The notes under the pieces are model-generated. The model saw nothing but the letters and a program-made list of their open reading frames with translations, was not told the DNA's origin and did no database searches. A DNA stretch of 64,000 nucleotides from Bacteroidota bacterium. GTDB lineage: Bacteria; Bacteroidota; Bacteroidia; Bacteroidales; P3. The stretch lies in assembly GCA_023415495.1 (NCBI GenBank), contig JAEZKK010000020.1, positions 1-64,000 of the forward strand, in the 5' to 3' direction. Positions 8,663 through 17,307 of this stretch are shown here, piece after piece (positions within the stretch are counted from its first letter, which is position 1; every line of letters starts with the position of its first letter). Made by a program: the position numbers and the translations under genes.

Positions 8663-9712
8663 ATGAATAGAGAAGAAAAATTATTAGAACTTATATCTCA
8701 ATTCAAGGAATTGGAAATAGATAAGCAGATAGATTATGACAAATTCTATCTCTATTCACTTATTACTCATTCCACAGCAATTGAAGGCTCTACCGTTACT
8801 GAGATAGAGAATCAACTTTTATTTGACGAGGGTATAAGTGCTAAGGGACGTACAATGACTGAGCAGTTGATGAATCTTGATTTAAAGGCAGCTTATGAGC
8901 AAAGTATTATCTATGCAAAGAATCATGAAGATATTACAATTGATATGCTAAAGAAGCTATCTTCAATTGTTATGAAGAATACAGGGACGAGTTTTAGCAC
9001 TGCATTAGGAGATTTTTCTTCTGCAAATGGAGGCCTTCGATTACTTAATGTTACGGCAGGGATAGGAGGTCGTTCTTATTTGAATTATTCAAAAGTACCA
9101 ATAAGGTTGGAAGAATTATGCAAGAGTATAAATCATAAACGTAAGGAACTATCAAAACTTAGTATTTTTGAAGCATATCGTTTGAGTTTTTTTGCACACT
9201 TCCAATTAGTAACCATTCATCCTTGGGCAGATGGAAATGGGAGAATGTCTCGATTGCTTATGAATCAATTGCAATTTGAATTTAATATTATTCCTTCCAA
9301 TATTAATAAAGATAGCAAGGCAGAGTATATAGAAACTCTTATTGCTACTCGTGAAAGAGGAGATATTGACTTGTTTTATAATTTTATGTTCGATGAGCAT
9401 ATAAAGAATTTAGAGCAAATGATTCATAATTTCCAAACCTCATTAGAAGATGATAATGTTTATTATATTGATAAGGCAAAAGAGGGTGATGGATTAAATG
9501 ATGGATTAAATGATGGATTAAAATTATCGGAAAGATCGAAATCCATTATTTCTATTATTAAGGAAAAACCGTCGATTACTGTGGATGAAATTGCAAAGGA
9601 ATTGAATTTAAGTAAGCCAACAACGGAAAGAGAATTAGCCTTATTAAAATCCCAAAACATTATTCAAAGACAAGGTTCCAAAAAGAAAGGTTATTGGGAG
9701 ATAAATCCCTAA
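8663..9712 (+). CDS. Class II Fic-domain protein with C-terminal winged helix
   Basis: A 349-residue Fic protein with the motif HPWADGNGR at 186-194. Near the N-terminus STAIEG (37-42) matches the auto-inhibitory consensus [S/T]xxxE[G/N], whose Glu blocks ATP positioning. This makes it a self-inhibited class II Fic protein, unlike the neighbour starting at 6258. Residues 290-349 (TVDEIAKELNLSKPTTERELALLK) form a DNA-binding winged helix typical of Bacteroidetes Fic proteins. The joining linker is made by a 12-bp in-frame tandem repeat (GLNDGLNDGL). The target is unknown. A hairpin follows 14 bp after the stop. Confidence 0.88.
   Translation: MNREEKLLELISQFKELEIDKQIDYDKFYLYSLITHSTAIEGSTVTEIENQLLFDEGISAKGRTMTEQLMNLDLKAAYEQSIIYAKNHEDITIDMLKKLSSIVMKNTGTSFSTALGDFSSANGGLRLLNVTAGIGGRSYLNYSKVPIRLEELCKSINHKRKELSKLSIFEAYRLSFFAHFQLVTIHPWADGNGRMSRLLMNQLQFEFNIIPSNINKDSKAEYIETLIATRERGDIDLFYNFMFDEHIKNLEQMIHNFQTSLEDDNVYYIDKAKEGDGLNDGLNDGLKLSERSKSIISIIKEKPSITVDEIAKELNLSKPTTERELALLKSQNIIQRQGSKKKGYWEINP
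9488..9523 (+). repeat. 12-bp tandem repeat in the second Fic gene linker
   Basis: Three copies of GATGGATTAAAT encode Gly-Leu-Asn-Asp units between the Fic domain and the winged helix. Copy-number change would alter linker length without shifting the frame. Confidence 0.8.
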
Positions 9713-9725
9713 GAAGAATTGCGTA

Positions 9726-9750
9726 AAAACGTCATTGTATTGACGATTTT
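9726..9750 (+). terminator. Probable terminator after the second Fic gene
   Basis: Inverted repeat AAAACGTCA / TGACGATTTT with a 6-base loop and a short T-run on the far side, 14 bp after the stop codon. The stem is short, so strength is uncertain. Confidence 0.45.
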
Positions 9751-9864
9751 AATGTAAAATTTGTCAGTTGAGGGATTATTCTTAATTGAGGAAAGTTCTG
9801 ACTCTTTGACTGCATTGGAATTCAAAATAGCTTTTCCATGAGGTTTGATTTAATAATATAATAG

Positions 9865-10326
9865 ATGTTTACGAGAGAAGAGAAGAAGGCAATTAACAAA
9901 GCATTTTGGGATGGCTTCAAAACATATTGTCATAAAAAGAAGATTAAGCGTAAATGGTTGCTTTCAAAGATAAGCATTAAACATACTCAACTTAAGTTCT
10001 ATGCAGACCATAAAAAGGCTTTAGTACTTTTCCAGATAGATAATAAGAGTGATGAGAAAAGGCTGGAAGTGTTTAGTTATTTCAATGCAATGAGGAAGTT
10101 ATGGGACGAGGAGATTGGAGAGGGATTAATGTGGAGTGAAAGATTTAACGGAATTGATGATAATGAAATAAGTGCAATATATTTCCAATTAGATGAAGTA
10201 AATATATACAAAAAAGAAGACCATGAGAAGATTTACTCCTTCTTTGTAAAGAAAATGACAATCCTCGAAAATATCTACATAGAATACGGAGAAGTCCTCG
10301 CAGACCAAATCTCTCAATTAACGTAA
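9865..10326 (+). CDS. DUF4268 domain protein
   Basis: A 153-residue cytosolic protein matching the DUF4268 pattern: FTREEKKAINKAFWDGFKTY at the start, then an alternating strand pattern (LKFYADHKKALVLFQI), a MRKLWDEEIGEGL helix, and a C-terminal helix. Members often occur as the C-terminal part of nuclease-like proteins or alone, as here. The biochemical role is unknown. It is convergent with the membrane gene on the other strand, with only 12 bp between the stops, and nothing in the context hints at a pathway. Confidence 0.8.
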   Translation: MFTREEKKAINKAFWDGFKTYCHKKKIKRKWLLSKISIKHTQLKFYADHKKALVLFQIDNKSDEKRLEVFSYFNAMRKLWDEEIGEGLMWSERFNGIDDNEISAIYFQLDEVNIYKKEDHEKIYSFFVKKMTILENIYIEYGEVLADQISQLT

Positions 10327-10338
10327 AAATGAGTAAGA

Positions 10339-11229
10339 TTATATTATTTGGTTTCCAATCAAATATGAAAAAATGTAAATTAGAATTGTAGATAATATAA
10401 TTAAGACCATTGCTTTTTTCTCAAAACTTTTACTTTTATCAATATTGCAAGCTTTTGCGTATTCTATAAGGACTTTTTTAAATTTTTCGTAATCTAAGTC
10501 TTTAATATATTCTCTGTTTCTCAATCGTTTCTCTTCTATTCTATCAACTAAAAACATAATTACTATCATTAATGTAAATCCTATTGCAAATACATAGTGA
10601 AAATCTATTATTAGTTGTAGAATAAATGAAATCACAAATAATATTATAAACTGAATTATCGACAATTTTTGCTGCCTTTTGATGTAATCTATACATATTT
10701 TAGAAATTTGATCTATATTCATTTTTGATCCAATTATTTCCTTTACATTGTCATTCAATAAATCTTCAAATTCTCCAATGTTTCTTCCACTAAAATATTC
10801 GACAGATTTGATAATAGTTTCTTTATTAAAAGAGTAATCTGACATATCTATGTCTATAATTTTGTTTTTTGTTTCAATATAGAAGTAATTAATTGATCTT
10901 GCATCTTTTCCATAACTAGTTATTTCTTTTTTTATATATGCATAATTAATTATATTCCATTCTATTAGTTTGTCTTCTTTACAAAGTTTAATACCATTTT
11001 TATTGATGATAATTTTAGCCCTTCTATCAAATTGTCTTTTTAAAAATTTATGCATTCCATAAGTAACAATTCCAATACAAATAATAATATAGATAAATTC
11101 AATTTCAAACTCTATCATGAAGAACAAGAATATTAGGAAAAATATAATTAATAAAGATTCGCTTACAGTAATATTCTTATTTTTGATGATATATTCATCG
11201 GTTAATTTAAAATTCTGTTTCATATTCAA
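10339..11229 (-). CDS. Membrane protein of unknown function
   Basis: A 296-residue protein I do not recognise. Two hydrophobic helices near residues 24-62 are followed by a soluble segment of about 110 residues with a strand-rich beginning (KIIINKNGIKLCKEDKLIEW) that recalls PH-like domains of bacterial membrane proteins. Two more helices lie near 193-235 and one near the C-terminus. It is 7 bp downstream of the secreted-protein gene that starts at 11794, and the two are likely co-transcribed. Base composition is even more AT-rich than neighbouring housekeeping genes, fitting an accessory gene. Confidence 0.7.
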   Translation of the reverse strand: MNMKQNFKLTDEYIIKNKNITVSESLLIIFFLIFLFFMIEFEIEFIYIIICIGIVTYGMHKFLKRQFDRRAKIIINKNGIKLCKEDKLIEWNIINYAYIKKEITSYGKDARSINYFYIETKNKIIDIDMSDYSFNKETIIKSVEYFSGRNIGEFEDLLNDNVKEIIGSKMNIDQISKICIDYIKRQQKLSIIQFIILFVISFILQLIIDFHYVFAIGFTLMIVIMFLVDRIEEKRLRNREYIKDLDYEKFKKVLIEYAKACNIDKSKSFEKKAMVLIILSTILIYIFSYLIGNQII

Positions 11230-11236
11230 TTATTGA

Positions 11237-11794
11237 TTATAACTTTTTTATTAGTTTAAGCGTTTTAAGATCAAAAATTTGTATTTCGTTTTTATCAGTT
11301 TTGTCGTATTTATTGTTGTTATTAGTATCATAATGACCAGTTACAACAATCTTACCACTATTATTATTAACAATCCAATTCCTTACAAAGAATTTACTAT
11401 CAGTAAGCTGAGTTCTTATCTTTCCATCTGTTGATAAAATAATAATTTGTCTTGGGTCGTTCCCGTCAATTCCGTTTTTACCATCTAAATCAATTGTCTT
11501 TCCTGAAATTAGAATTAAATTAATATTTAAACTGTCAATTTTTATTTGTTCAATATTATATATTCCTGCATCTGCGGAAAAATTCACTTGATTTGTATCA
11601 CCTGTATTTGTATTTATAAACAAAAGATATTTATTCTTAGTAGTAAACATCTTACCCATATTTTCAATAGAAGCAATTACATATTCTGTTCCTGCTACTT
11701 CTGTTATTCTATTGAAGTGTATGTAATTGTATTTATCTTGCCCCAAAGAGTTTAAAGACAGGATTGTTAAAGCTATAAACAAAATCTTTTTCAT
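11237..11794 (-). CDS. Secreted protein of unknown function
   Basis: A 185-residue protein with an N-terminal signal peptide (MKKILFIALTILSLNSLGQ, cleavage likely after Gly or Gln). The mature part is rich in beta-strand-forming residues. It includes DTNNNNKYDKTD, which looks like an EF-hand or dockerin-type calcium loop, and a closing segment EIQIFDLKTLKLIKKL. The pattern of short strands reporting values over time resembles beta-propeller blades, but the length is too small for a full propeller. No function is assigned. It precedes the membrane gene ending at 10339 with a 7-bp gap. Confidence 0.7.
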   Translation of the reverse strand: MKKILFIALTILSLNSLGQDKYNYIHFNRITEVAGTEYVIASIENMGKMFTTKNKYLLFINTNTGDTNQVNFSADAGIYNIEQIKIDSLNINLILISGKTIDLDGKNGIDGNDPRQIIILSTDGKIRTQLTDSKFFVRNWIVNNNSGKIVVTGHYDTNNNNKYDKTDKNEIQIFDLKTLKLIKKL

Positions 11795-11902
11795 ATATGG
11801 TTATTTATTATTGATACATTTTAAATAACTGCAATTTAATATATTTATTGTTGATATTTATTACCAAAATATAATAGTAAAAAACAGACTTTGTACTCCA
11901 TT

Positions 11903-11923
11903 AAAAAGGACTAAGTCCTTTTT
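11903..11923 (-). terminator. Terminator downstream of the polytopic membrane gene
   Basis: A nearly perfect palindrome AAAAAGGACT-A-AGTCCTTTTT. Read on the minus strand it lies about 90 bp after the stop at 12014 and ends in a T-run. Its symmetry lets it act on both strands. Confidence 0.65.
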
Positions 11924-12013
11924 TGAGTATTTTTATTCGTTGATTTACAATGATATAAAATTGTCCTTTTCTGATTTGATTTAAGTTTGTATTACTTAAA
12001 TAGGTTATTGGTT

Positions 12014-13474
12014 TTAATCTGTTTTATTAGTATTTGATGAGCTTTGATAATATAATTTGTCTTCTTTTATTATTTTCCATTTTTTTAATAGTTTTGTGTT
12101 GAGTTCGGAGTCTTTGGGGTTATTGATTATTTCCCATGATAAGAGCTTGCAATTGTTGTCAATTCTTACTATTTTTTCTTTTGATTCTGCTATTCTTTGA
12201 ATTGATTTTCTTTCGCAATCGTTTTTATCAAATTTTGCTTTGTCCGCATTTGTGAAAATAAATAGAACTAATATTATTAAAGGGGTATACCAGTATCTTT
12301 GCTTTATTGGATAATGTCTTAAAATGAAAATTGTGGTTTTGGCAAAGATAAATACAAGGCTAATTGTTATTGGTAGAATTGTATCATATCTAAGTATATT
12401 TGGTCTATAGTCTCTATATCCTCCGAAAGGAAGAAGTAGAATGTAAATCAAAGCAAAGAGACCAATCCATTTGAAAAGTTTCAATATGGTTTTACCCTCT
12501 GGAGTATTAATCTTATAACGAATAATTATTGAATTAATAGCTAATATTAAGAGTAAGATAGGGAAGCCTAATTTTTGGGTTAGAAGATAATAAATACCTA
12601 TTGGCAGTCTTAAATACAAATCCCAAAGAGGCATTTCATTGCCAACATTTAGGGAATTATATTTTCCAAGTAATAATGAATACAAAGAAAAAACACATAT
12701 AGGGATTAAATAAAACAAAACATACTTTGGAATCCTTTTAATCGGAAGTATTAGCTTAGTATATCTGTTTTTAATCTCTAAATTCTTATAAGTCTTGAAA
12801 TAAATAAATATAAATACTAATAGACTTATTACTAAAGATATCCCAGGGTTTAAGGGTCCGCTCAAACTTGAGATTAAAGCTAAGGGAATCCATAAATACT
12901 TTAAATATTTCATTGCTTTAAATTCCACTCCATTAATATATTTAAAATAGAGAGGCATAAAATAAAGAATAACTAAGATTATAGGCATTGCATAGAAAAA
13001 AGTGTAGGTAGTGGAATGGTCGATTATTCCCATATATGTACTATAACCGTTTGTTTGGAATAAAGGTGTGATTAGAAATGCAGATAATAGGAAGTCAAAT
13101 CTAAAAATCCGTCCAGAAATTAAAAAGGATAGCAGGAATATAATACTAATCTGTACTATTGTCTTAGCGATTGCACATGATAAATAAGCACTATCGATTG
13201 GGCTTGCGAAATTTTGAAGGTAAATAGGTAGGGTATTGAAATAATGATAAAAAGTCCAATGAGAGAAAAACCTATTAGGGTTGGGGTAGGTAGTGTGTTC
13301 TGTAAATATTTTTATCCCCAGAGGATTATCCAATATAGGTATAACATCATGATTAGGGACAATACCTCCAGACATATCTCCATCAAATGGAGTATTATAA
13401 TGTTGGATAAACGAAAATCCAATATCCCCAAGTAATAAGGCTGATAATAATAAAATTAAAATCTTTTTAATCAT
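12014..13474 (-). CDS. Polytopic membrane protein, possibly GT-C-like
   Basis: A 486-residue integral membrane protein with roughly ten hydrophobic helices after an N-terminal anchor, and a soluble C-terminal tail of about 80 residues. The first external loop contains Asp and His residues (HYNTPFDGDMSGGIVPNHD), as seen in GT-C glycosyltransferases and oligosaccharide ligases, but I cannot match it to a defined family. Alternatives are a polymerase or transporter for surface glycans. It is monocistronic, with a promoter box at 13495-13502 on its strand and a hairpin beyond its stop. Confidence 0.65.
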   Translation of the reverse strand: MIKKILILLLSALLLGDIGFSFIQHYNTPFDGDMSGGIVPNHDVIPILDNPLGIKIFTEHTTYPNPNRFFSHWTFYHYFNTLPIYLQNFASPIDSAYLSCAIAKTIVQISIIFLLSFLISGRIFRFDFLLSAFLITPLFQTNGYSTYMGIIDHSTTYTFFYAMPIILVILYFMPLYFKYINGVEFKAMKYLKYLWIPLALISSLSGPLNPGISLVISLLVFIFIYFKTYKNLEIKNRYTKLILPIKRIPKYVLFYLIPICVFSLYSLLLGKYNSLNVGNEMPLWDLYLRLPIGIYYLLTQKLGFPILLLILAINSIIIRYKINTPEGKTILKLFKWIGLFALIYILLLPFGGYRDYRPNILRYDTILPITISLVFIFAKTTIFILRHYPIKQRYWYTPLIILVLFIFTNADKAKFDKNDCERKSIQRIAESKEKIVRIDNNCKLLSWEIINNPKDSELNTKLLKKWKIIKEDKLYYQSSSNTNKTD

Positions 13475-13494
13475 ATTCCTTTTGTAAATTATGG

Positions 13495-13502
13495 CAAAGA
13501 TA
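13495..13502 (-). promoter_or_regulatory. -7 box of the polytopic membrane gene (TATCTTTG, minus strand)
   Basis: CAAAGATA on the plus strand, 21 bp upstream of the minus-strand start at 13474, gives a leader of about 15 bases. Confidence 0.7.
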
Positions 13503-13584
13503 CGTATAAAATATTTTTTCCCTCAAACAAAACTTACTCAAATTCGTTTATCCTATTAGTAAAATCAAATATACTAAAACTATT

Positions 13585-14058
13585 ATGATGAAAATTGGTG
13601 ATAAGGCTCCAGATTTATTGGGGCTAAATGAAGAGGGTAGGGAGGTAAGGCTCTCTGATTATAAGGATAAGAAGATTGCTCTTTATTTTTACCCAAAAGA
13701 TAATACTTCGGGTTGCACTGCTCAGGCCTGCAGTTTGAGAGATTCTTATAATGATTTATTAGATAAGGGTTTTGAGGTGATTGGGGTTAGTGTAGATAAT
13801 GAAAAATCTCATCAAAAGTTTAAAGAGAAAAATAATCTCCCATTTACTCTTATTGCAGATACTGATAAAGCTCTTGTAGTAAAGTTTGGGGTATGGCAGG
13901 AGAAGAAAATGTATGGTAAAGCCTATATGGGTACGGTTAGAACTACATTTATTATTAATCCAGAAGGGATAATTGAAGATATAATTTCAGGAAAAGAGGT
14001 TAAGACCAAAGAACATGGTTTCCAAATCCTCAATCTGTCAAAATTAAATCAAGAATAA
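13585..14058 (+). CDS. bcp: Thiol peroxidase, peroxiredoxin Q / BCP family
   Basis: A 157-residue thioredoxin-dependent peroxidase that reduces hydrogen peroxide and organic hydroperoxides. Peroxidatic Cys44 lies in YPKDNTSGCTAQAC and resolving Cys49 five residues on, the atypical two-Cys arrangement of BCP. The conserved Arg is in GTVRTTFIINPEG. Two adjacent Met codons start the frame; either 13585 or 13588 may be used. No TAnnTTTG box is evident in the 110-bp gap shared with the divergent membrane gene. Palindromic array b follows the stop. Confidence 0.93.
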   Translation: MMKIGDKAPDLLGLNEEGREVRLSDYKDKKIALYFYPKDNTSGCTAQACSLRDSYNDLLDKGFEVIGVSVDNEKSHQKFKEKNNLPFTLIADTDKALVVKFGVWQEKKMYGKAYMGTVRTTFIINPEGIIEDIISGKEVKTKEHGFQILNLSKLNQE

Positions 14059-14067
14059 ATCTAATAG

Positions 14068-14211
14068 AATCAAAGAAAAAAGAATTTTTCCTTGATATAA
14101 ATTCGAAACAACCGCATTGTTTGGTGGAAACAATGCCATTGTTTCCACCAAACAATGCGGTTGTTTTACCCAAACAATGCCATTGTTTGAGATTTTTATC
14201 AAGGGAAAAAA
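14068..14211. repeat. Array b: four 17-bp palindromic words at 22-bp spacing
   Basis: Words AAACAATGCCATTGTTT (or with CCG/CGG variants) start at 14106, 14128, 14150 and 14172, with 5-bp spacers GGTGG, CCACC and TACCC. The first three form one perfect inverted repeat of 30-bp arms around base 14136. The array is enclosed by TTTTTCCTTGATA (14085-14097) and inverted TATCAAGGGAAAAAA (14197-14211). AATCAAAGAAAAAA (14068-14081) stands in front. It lies between convergent genes, so terminator activity is possible, but four phased copies exceed what a terminator needs. Confidence 0.9.
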
Positions 14212-14302
14212 GTATAAAGTCTAATTAAATTGCTATAATACTTGATTTTATTCTATTGAATTGTTAAAGCAAATCTACTTAAAAAGGATATAAAAACTCT
14301 TT

Positions 14303-15844
14303 TTACTGAAGAATAAGTTTATTATTGTGATTGATGTTTGAGTTAAGAATATTAATTGAATAAACTCCCTTTCCAAATCCACTTAAATCAATATCTATTA
14401 AATTATTGCCTTGCTTTATCTCGTGTTTTTGTATAAGTCTTCCAAATATATCATAAATAAACATATCAGCATTAGAGTTTAAGCCTTCAACTTCTAATTT
14501 AGCCTTTCCATTTGTTGGATTCGGGTAAAGCTTTGTGGAAATAATATTATGAGAAACGCTTTCTAAGCTAACATCACATTGAATATTTATAAAATCATTC
14601 CACAGGGTATCGTCATTATAAGCATTAATCGAAGCACAAGGGACAAAAACAGGAATAGAATCATTAACCCTATTAAAAGTATTATAGTTTATTTCAGGAG
14701 GATTAACTGCTTTGCAAGTAAATGAGGTTAAGCCTGTGCAAATATAAAAGGCGTAATCTCCAATAAAGGTAACTGAACTTGGGATTATTATAGAGCTTAA
14801 GCTTGTACAAACAGAAAAAGCACTTCTACCAATAGAATCAATAGAATTTGGAATAATAACTGAGGTTAAACCCTCACATCCAGAAAAACAGGCTTGACTA
14901 ATTGATGTAATTGAGCTTGGAATTTCGATTGAACTTAAACCAGAACAGCCATAAAAAGCATTTTCGCCAATAGAGGTAACAGAGTTTGGGATAATAACTG
15001 AGGTCAAATTAATACAATTAATAAAAGCATATTCACAAATATGATTAACTGAGTTGGGTATAATTAAATCTCCAGTCTTTCCAGTTGGGAAAGCAATTAA
15101 ACTATCTTTGTTTTTATTAAATAGAATACCATCATCGGAGGAATAATACAAATTATCTTCACTTACATCTATCGTTAATAATTCTTTGCAATATATAAAT
15201 GGTAAACGCCCAATTCTAATAACAGAGTTTGGGATTGTAATTGAACTTAATCCTCCACAATAACCAAAAGCTTGCTCCCCAATACTCGTAACAGTGTTTG
15301 GAATAGTTATTGAGCTTAAGTTTGGGCAATATGAAAAAGCGCATTTTCCAATAGTAGTTACAGTATTAGGAATGATAAACCCTACTGTTTTCCCTCCGGG
15401 ATAAGCAAATATTGTATCTGCATTCTTGCTATATAAAACTCCATCCATAGAAGAAAAACGCAAATTTTCTTCATTGACTATTATATCTGTAAGACCTGAA
15501 CAATTTTGAAAAGCAGTATAACCTATAGCAAATATAGTTTTTGGAATAGTGATTGAGCTTAAGCTTGGATTGTATGAAAATGCAGCATGACTTATGGATA
15601 TTACTTTAAGATATACTCCATTATAAAGAACAGAATCAGGAATAGAGATATCTCCTGAGTATTCATTGCTCTTACATTCAGAACTATACCATCGATATGT
15701 TACTTCAGCACTATATGTTGAATCAAAATACAATAGATTATAATAAATACTATCTCCATTATTCAAAGCGATAAAATCATGTGCCTTGGCTTTTAGGCTT
15801 GAAGCTATTATAATAGCAAATAAAATTAATATTGATTTCTTCAT
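14303..15844 (-). CDS. Secreted BspA-type leucine-rich-repeat protein with type IX sorting domain
   Basis: A 513-residue surface or secreted protein. After a signal peptide (KSILILFAIIIASSLKAKA) come about ten BspA-like repeats of the form IPNSVTSIGENAFYGCSGLS, each about 23 residues. They are interrupted by two blocks with DGILFNKNKDSLIAFPTGKTG that are common in this family. The last 75 residues (KLYPNPTNGKAKLEVEG, GKGVYSINIL) are a type A type IX secretion sorting domain. BspA-like proteins often mediate adhesion; the ligand here is unknown. It is convergent with bcp across array b and divergent from hutI. Confidence 0.9.
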   Translation of the reverse strand: MKKSILILFAIIIASSLKAKAHDFIALNNGDSIYYNLLYFDSTYSAEVTYRWYSSECKSNEYSGDISIPDSVLYNGVYLKVISISHAAFSYNPSLSSITIPKTIFAIGYTAFQNCSGLTDIIVNEENLRFSSMDGVLYSKNADTIFAYPGGKTVGFIIPNTVTTIGKCAFSYCPNLSSITIPNTVTSIGEQAFGYCGGLSSITIPNSVIRIGRLPFIYCKELLTIDVSEDNLYYSSDDGILFNKNKDSLIAFPTGKTGDLIIPNSVNHICEYAFINCINLTSVIIPNSVTSIGENAFYGCSGLSSIEIPSSITSISQACFSGCEGLTSVIIPNSIDSIGRSAFSVCTSLSSIIIPSSVTFIGDYAFYICTGLTSFTCKAVNPPEINYNTFNRVNDSIPVFVPCASINAYNDDTLWNDFINIQCDVSLESVSHNIISTKLYPNPTNGKAKLEVEGLNSNADMFIYDIFGRLIQKHEIKQGNNLIDIDLSGFGKGVYSINILNSNINHNNKLILQ

Positions 15845-15873
15845 GATGTATTGGTTTTGGTTAATTTCAAAGG

Positions 15874-15881
15874 CAAAGTTA
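15874..15881 (-). promoter_or_regulatory. -7 box of the LRR gene (TAACTTTG, minus strand)
   Basis: CAAAGTTA on the plus strand lies 30 bp upstream of the minus-strand start at 15844. It is 14 bp from the oppositely oriented hutI box, so the two promoters nearly abut. Confidence 0.55.
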
Positions 15882-15895
15882 CTGCTTTTTTGTTG

Positions 15896-15903
15896 TATAT
15901 TTG
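15896..15903 (+). promoter_or_regulatory. -7 box of hutI (TATATTTG)
   Basis: A TAnnTTTG box 25 bp before the hutI ATG at 15929. It shows that the longer reading frame beginning at 15851, upstream of the box, is not the expressed start. Confidence 0.7.
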
Positions 15904-15928
15904 CACTCTGAATTTAAAAATTGATATA

Positions 15929-17173
15929 ATGAGAACTTTAGTAAAGAATATAAAAGAATTAGTTCAAATTGAAGATACTCCTTGCCTTATGGTAAAGGGG
16001 AAGGATATGGAAAACGTTGAAACTATCAAGGATGCTTATCTTATTATTAAGGATGATAAGTTTGAGGATTATGGTAAGATGAAGGATTTAAAGGAGGGAG
16101 AGGAAGGTTTTGAAATTGTAGTTGATGCAAAGGATAGATTAGTATTGCCTTCTTTCTGCGATTCTCATACTCATTTGGTTTATGCTGGCAGTAGGGAGAT
16201 AGAATATATAGATAAAATCAAAGGATTGTCTTACGAAGAGATTGCAAAGAGGGGTGGTGGGATATTAAATTCTGCTGAAAGATTAAAGAACAGTAGTGAG
16301 GAGGATTTATTTCAAGATGCTTTGAAACGCTTGGACGAAATTATTAGAATGGGTACTGGTGCTGTTGAAATAAAGTCTGGTTATGGGCTTAACACCGAGG
16401 CAGAGATTAAGATGCTTAGAGTAATTAAAAGATTGAAAGAAGTTTCACCACTTATGATTAAGTCAAACTTCTTAGGAGCTCATGCTTTCCCAATGGAATA
16501 TCGTTCCAATCCTGATAAATATGTGGATTTGATAGTAGACGAAATGATACCTCTAATTGGAAAAGACGAATTAGCTGATTTTATTGATGTGTTTTGCGAT
16601 AAAGGATTTTTTACTGTTGAACAAACAGATAGAATCTTAACTAAGGGTAGGGAGTATGGAATGATACCTAAGATACATGCAAATGAATTGGATTATTCAG
16701 GAGGAGTTGAGATAGCTGTTAAGCATGAGGCTCTTTCTTGCGACCATTTGGAATATGTAGGAGAGAAGGAAATTGAGGCTTTATTAGGTTCAAAGACAAT
16801 GCCTACAGTATTGCCCGGAGCAGCTTTCTTCTTAAATATGGTATATTCACCAGTAAGAGAAATGATGAATGCAGGGCTTCCCGTAGCTTTAGCCTCTGAC
16901 TTTAATCCTGGCTCTTCCCCAAGCGGAAATATGCAAATGATTTTGAGTTTTGCTTGTGTAAATTACAAAATGACGCCTCAGGAAGCAATAAATGCAACAA
17001 CAATCAACTCTGCTTACGCTATGGGAATTTCAAATACTCATGGCTCTATTTCAAAAGGCAAAATAGCCAATTTCTATATTACTAAAGATATCCCAAATAT
17101 TGAGTATATACCTTATTATTATGGTACAAATAAGGTTGATAGGGTATTCCTAAATGGGAAAGAATACAAATAG
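15929..17173 (+). CDS. hutI: Imidazolonepropionase
   Basis: HutI, which hydrolyses 4-imidazolone-5-propanoate to N-formimino-L-glutamate in histidine degradation. From the ATG at 15929 it has 414 residues, the usual length. Metal-ligand and substrate motifs are present: DSHTHLVYAGSREIEY, GAVEIKSGYGL, HANELDYSGG, the DHLEY segment, and ASDFNPGSSPSGN. The frame is open back to 15851, but that part would cover the promoter box at 15896. The other hut genes are not in the window, so the pathway may be split in this genome. Confidence 0.93.
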   Translation: MRTLVKNIKELVQIEDTPCLMVKGKDMENVETIKDAYLIIKDDKFEDYGKMKDLKEGEEGFEIVVDAKDRLVLPSFCDSHTHLVYAGSREIEYIDKIKGLSYEEIAKRGGGILNSAERLKNSSEEDLFQDALKRLDEIIRMGTGAVEIKSGYGLNTEAEIKMLRVIKRLKEVSPLMIKSNFLGAHAFPMEYRSNPDKYVDLIVDEMIPLIGKDELADFIDVFCDKGFFTVEQTDRILTKGREYGMIPKIHANELDYSGGVEIAVKHEALSCDHLEYVGEKEIEALLGSKTMPTVLPGAAFFLNMVYSPVREMMNAGLPVALASDFNPGSSPSGNMQMILSFACVNYKMTPQEAINATTINSAYAMGISNTHGSISKGKIANFYITKDIPNIEYIPYYYGTNKVDRVFLNGKEYK

Positions 17174-17234
17174 AATTGAATATAAAATAATATATTTCAT
17201 ATTAATACCTTGCTTGATAAGGAAGTTTAAAAAG

Positions 17235-17264
17235 TTTGCAGGTTCTAATTTTTTAGTATCTTTG
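17235..17264 (+). promoter_or_regulatory. Promoter of the etfBA-acd operon (-33 TTTG, -7 TATCTTTG)
   Basis: TTTG at 17235-17238 and TATCTTTG at 17257-17264, 18 bp apart. This is the best full match in the window to the Bacteroidetes -33/-7 consensus (spacing about 19). The leader to the etfB ATG is about 38 bases. Confidence 0.8.
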
Positions 17265-17307
17265 CAAATTGTATAATAGGTCATAATTATTAACTAATTT
17301 AGAAACA

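Noticed and set aside
14106..14188. Array b as a plain terminator for the convergent bcp and LRR genes
   Set aside because: A terminator does not need four phased palindromes; termination may be a side effect, so it is kept as a repeat.
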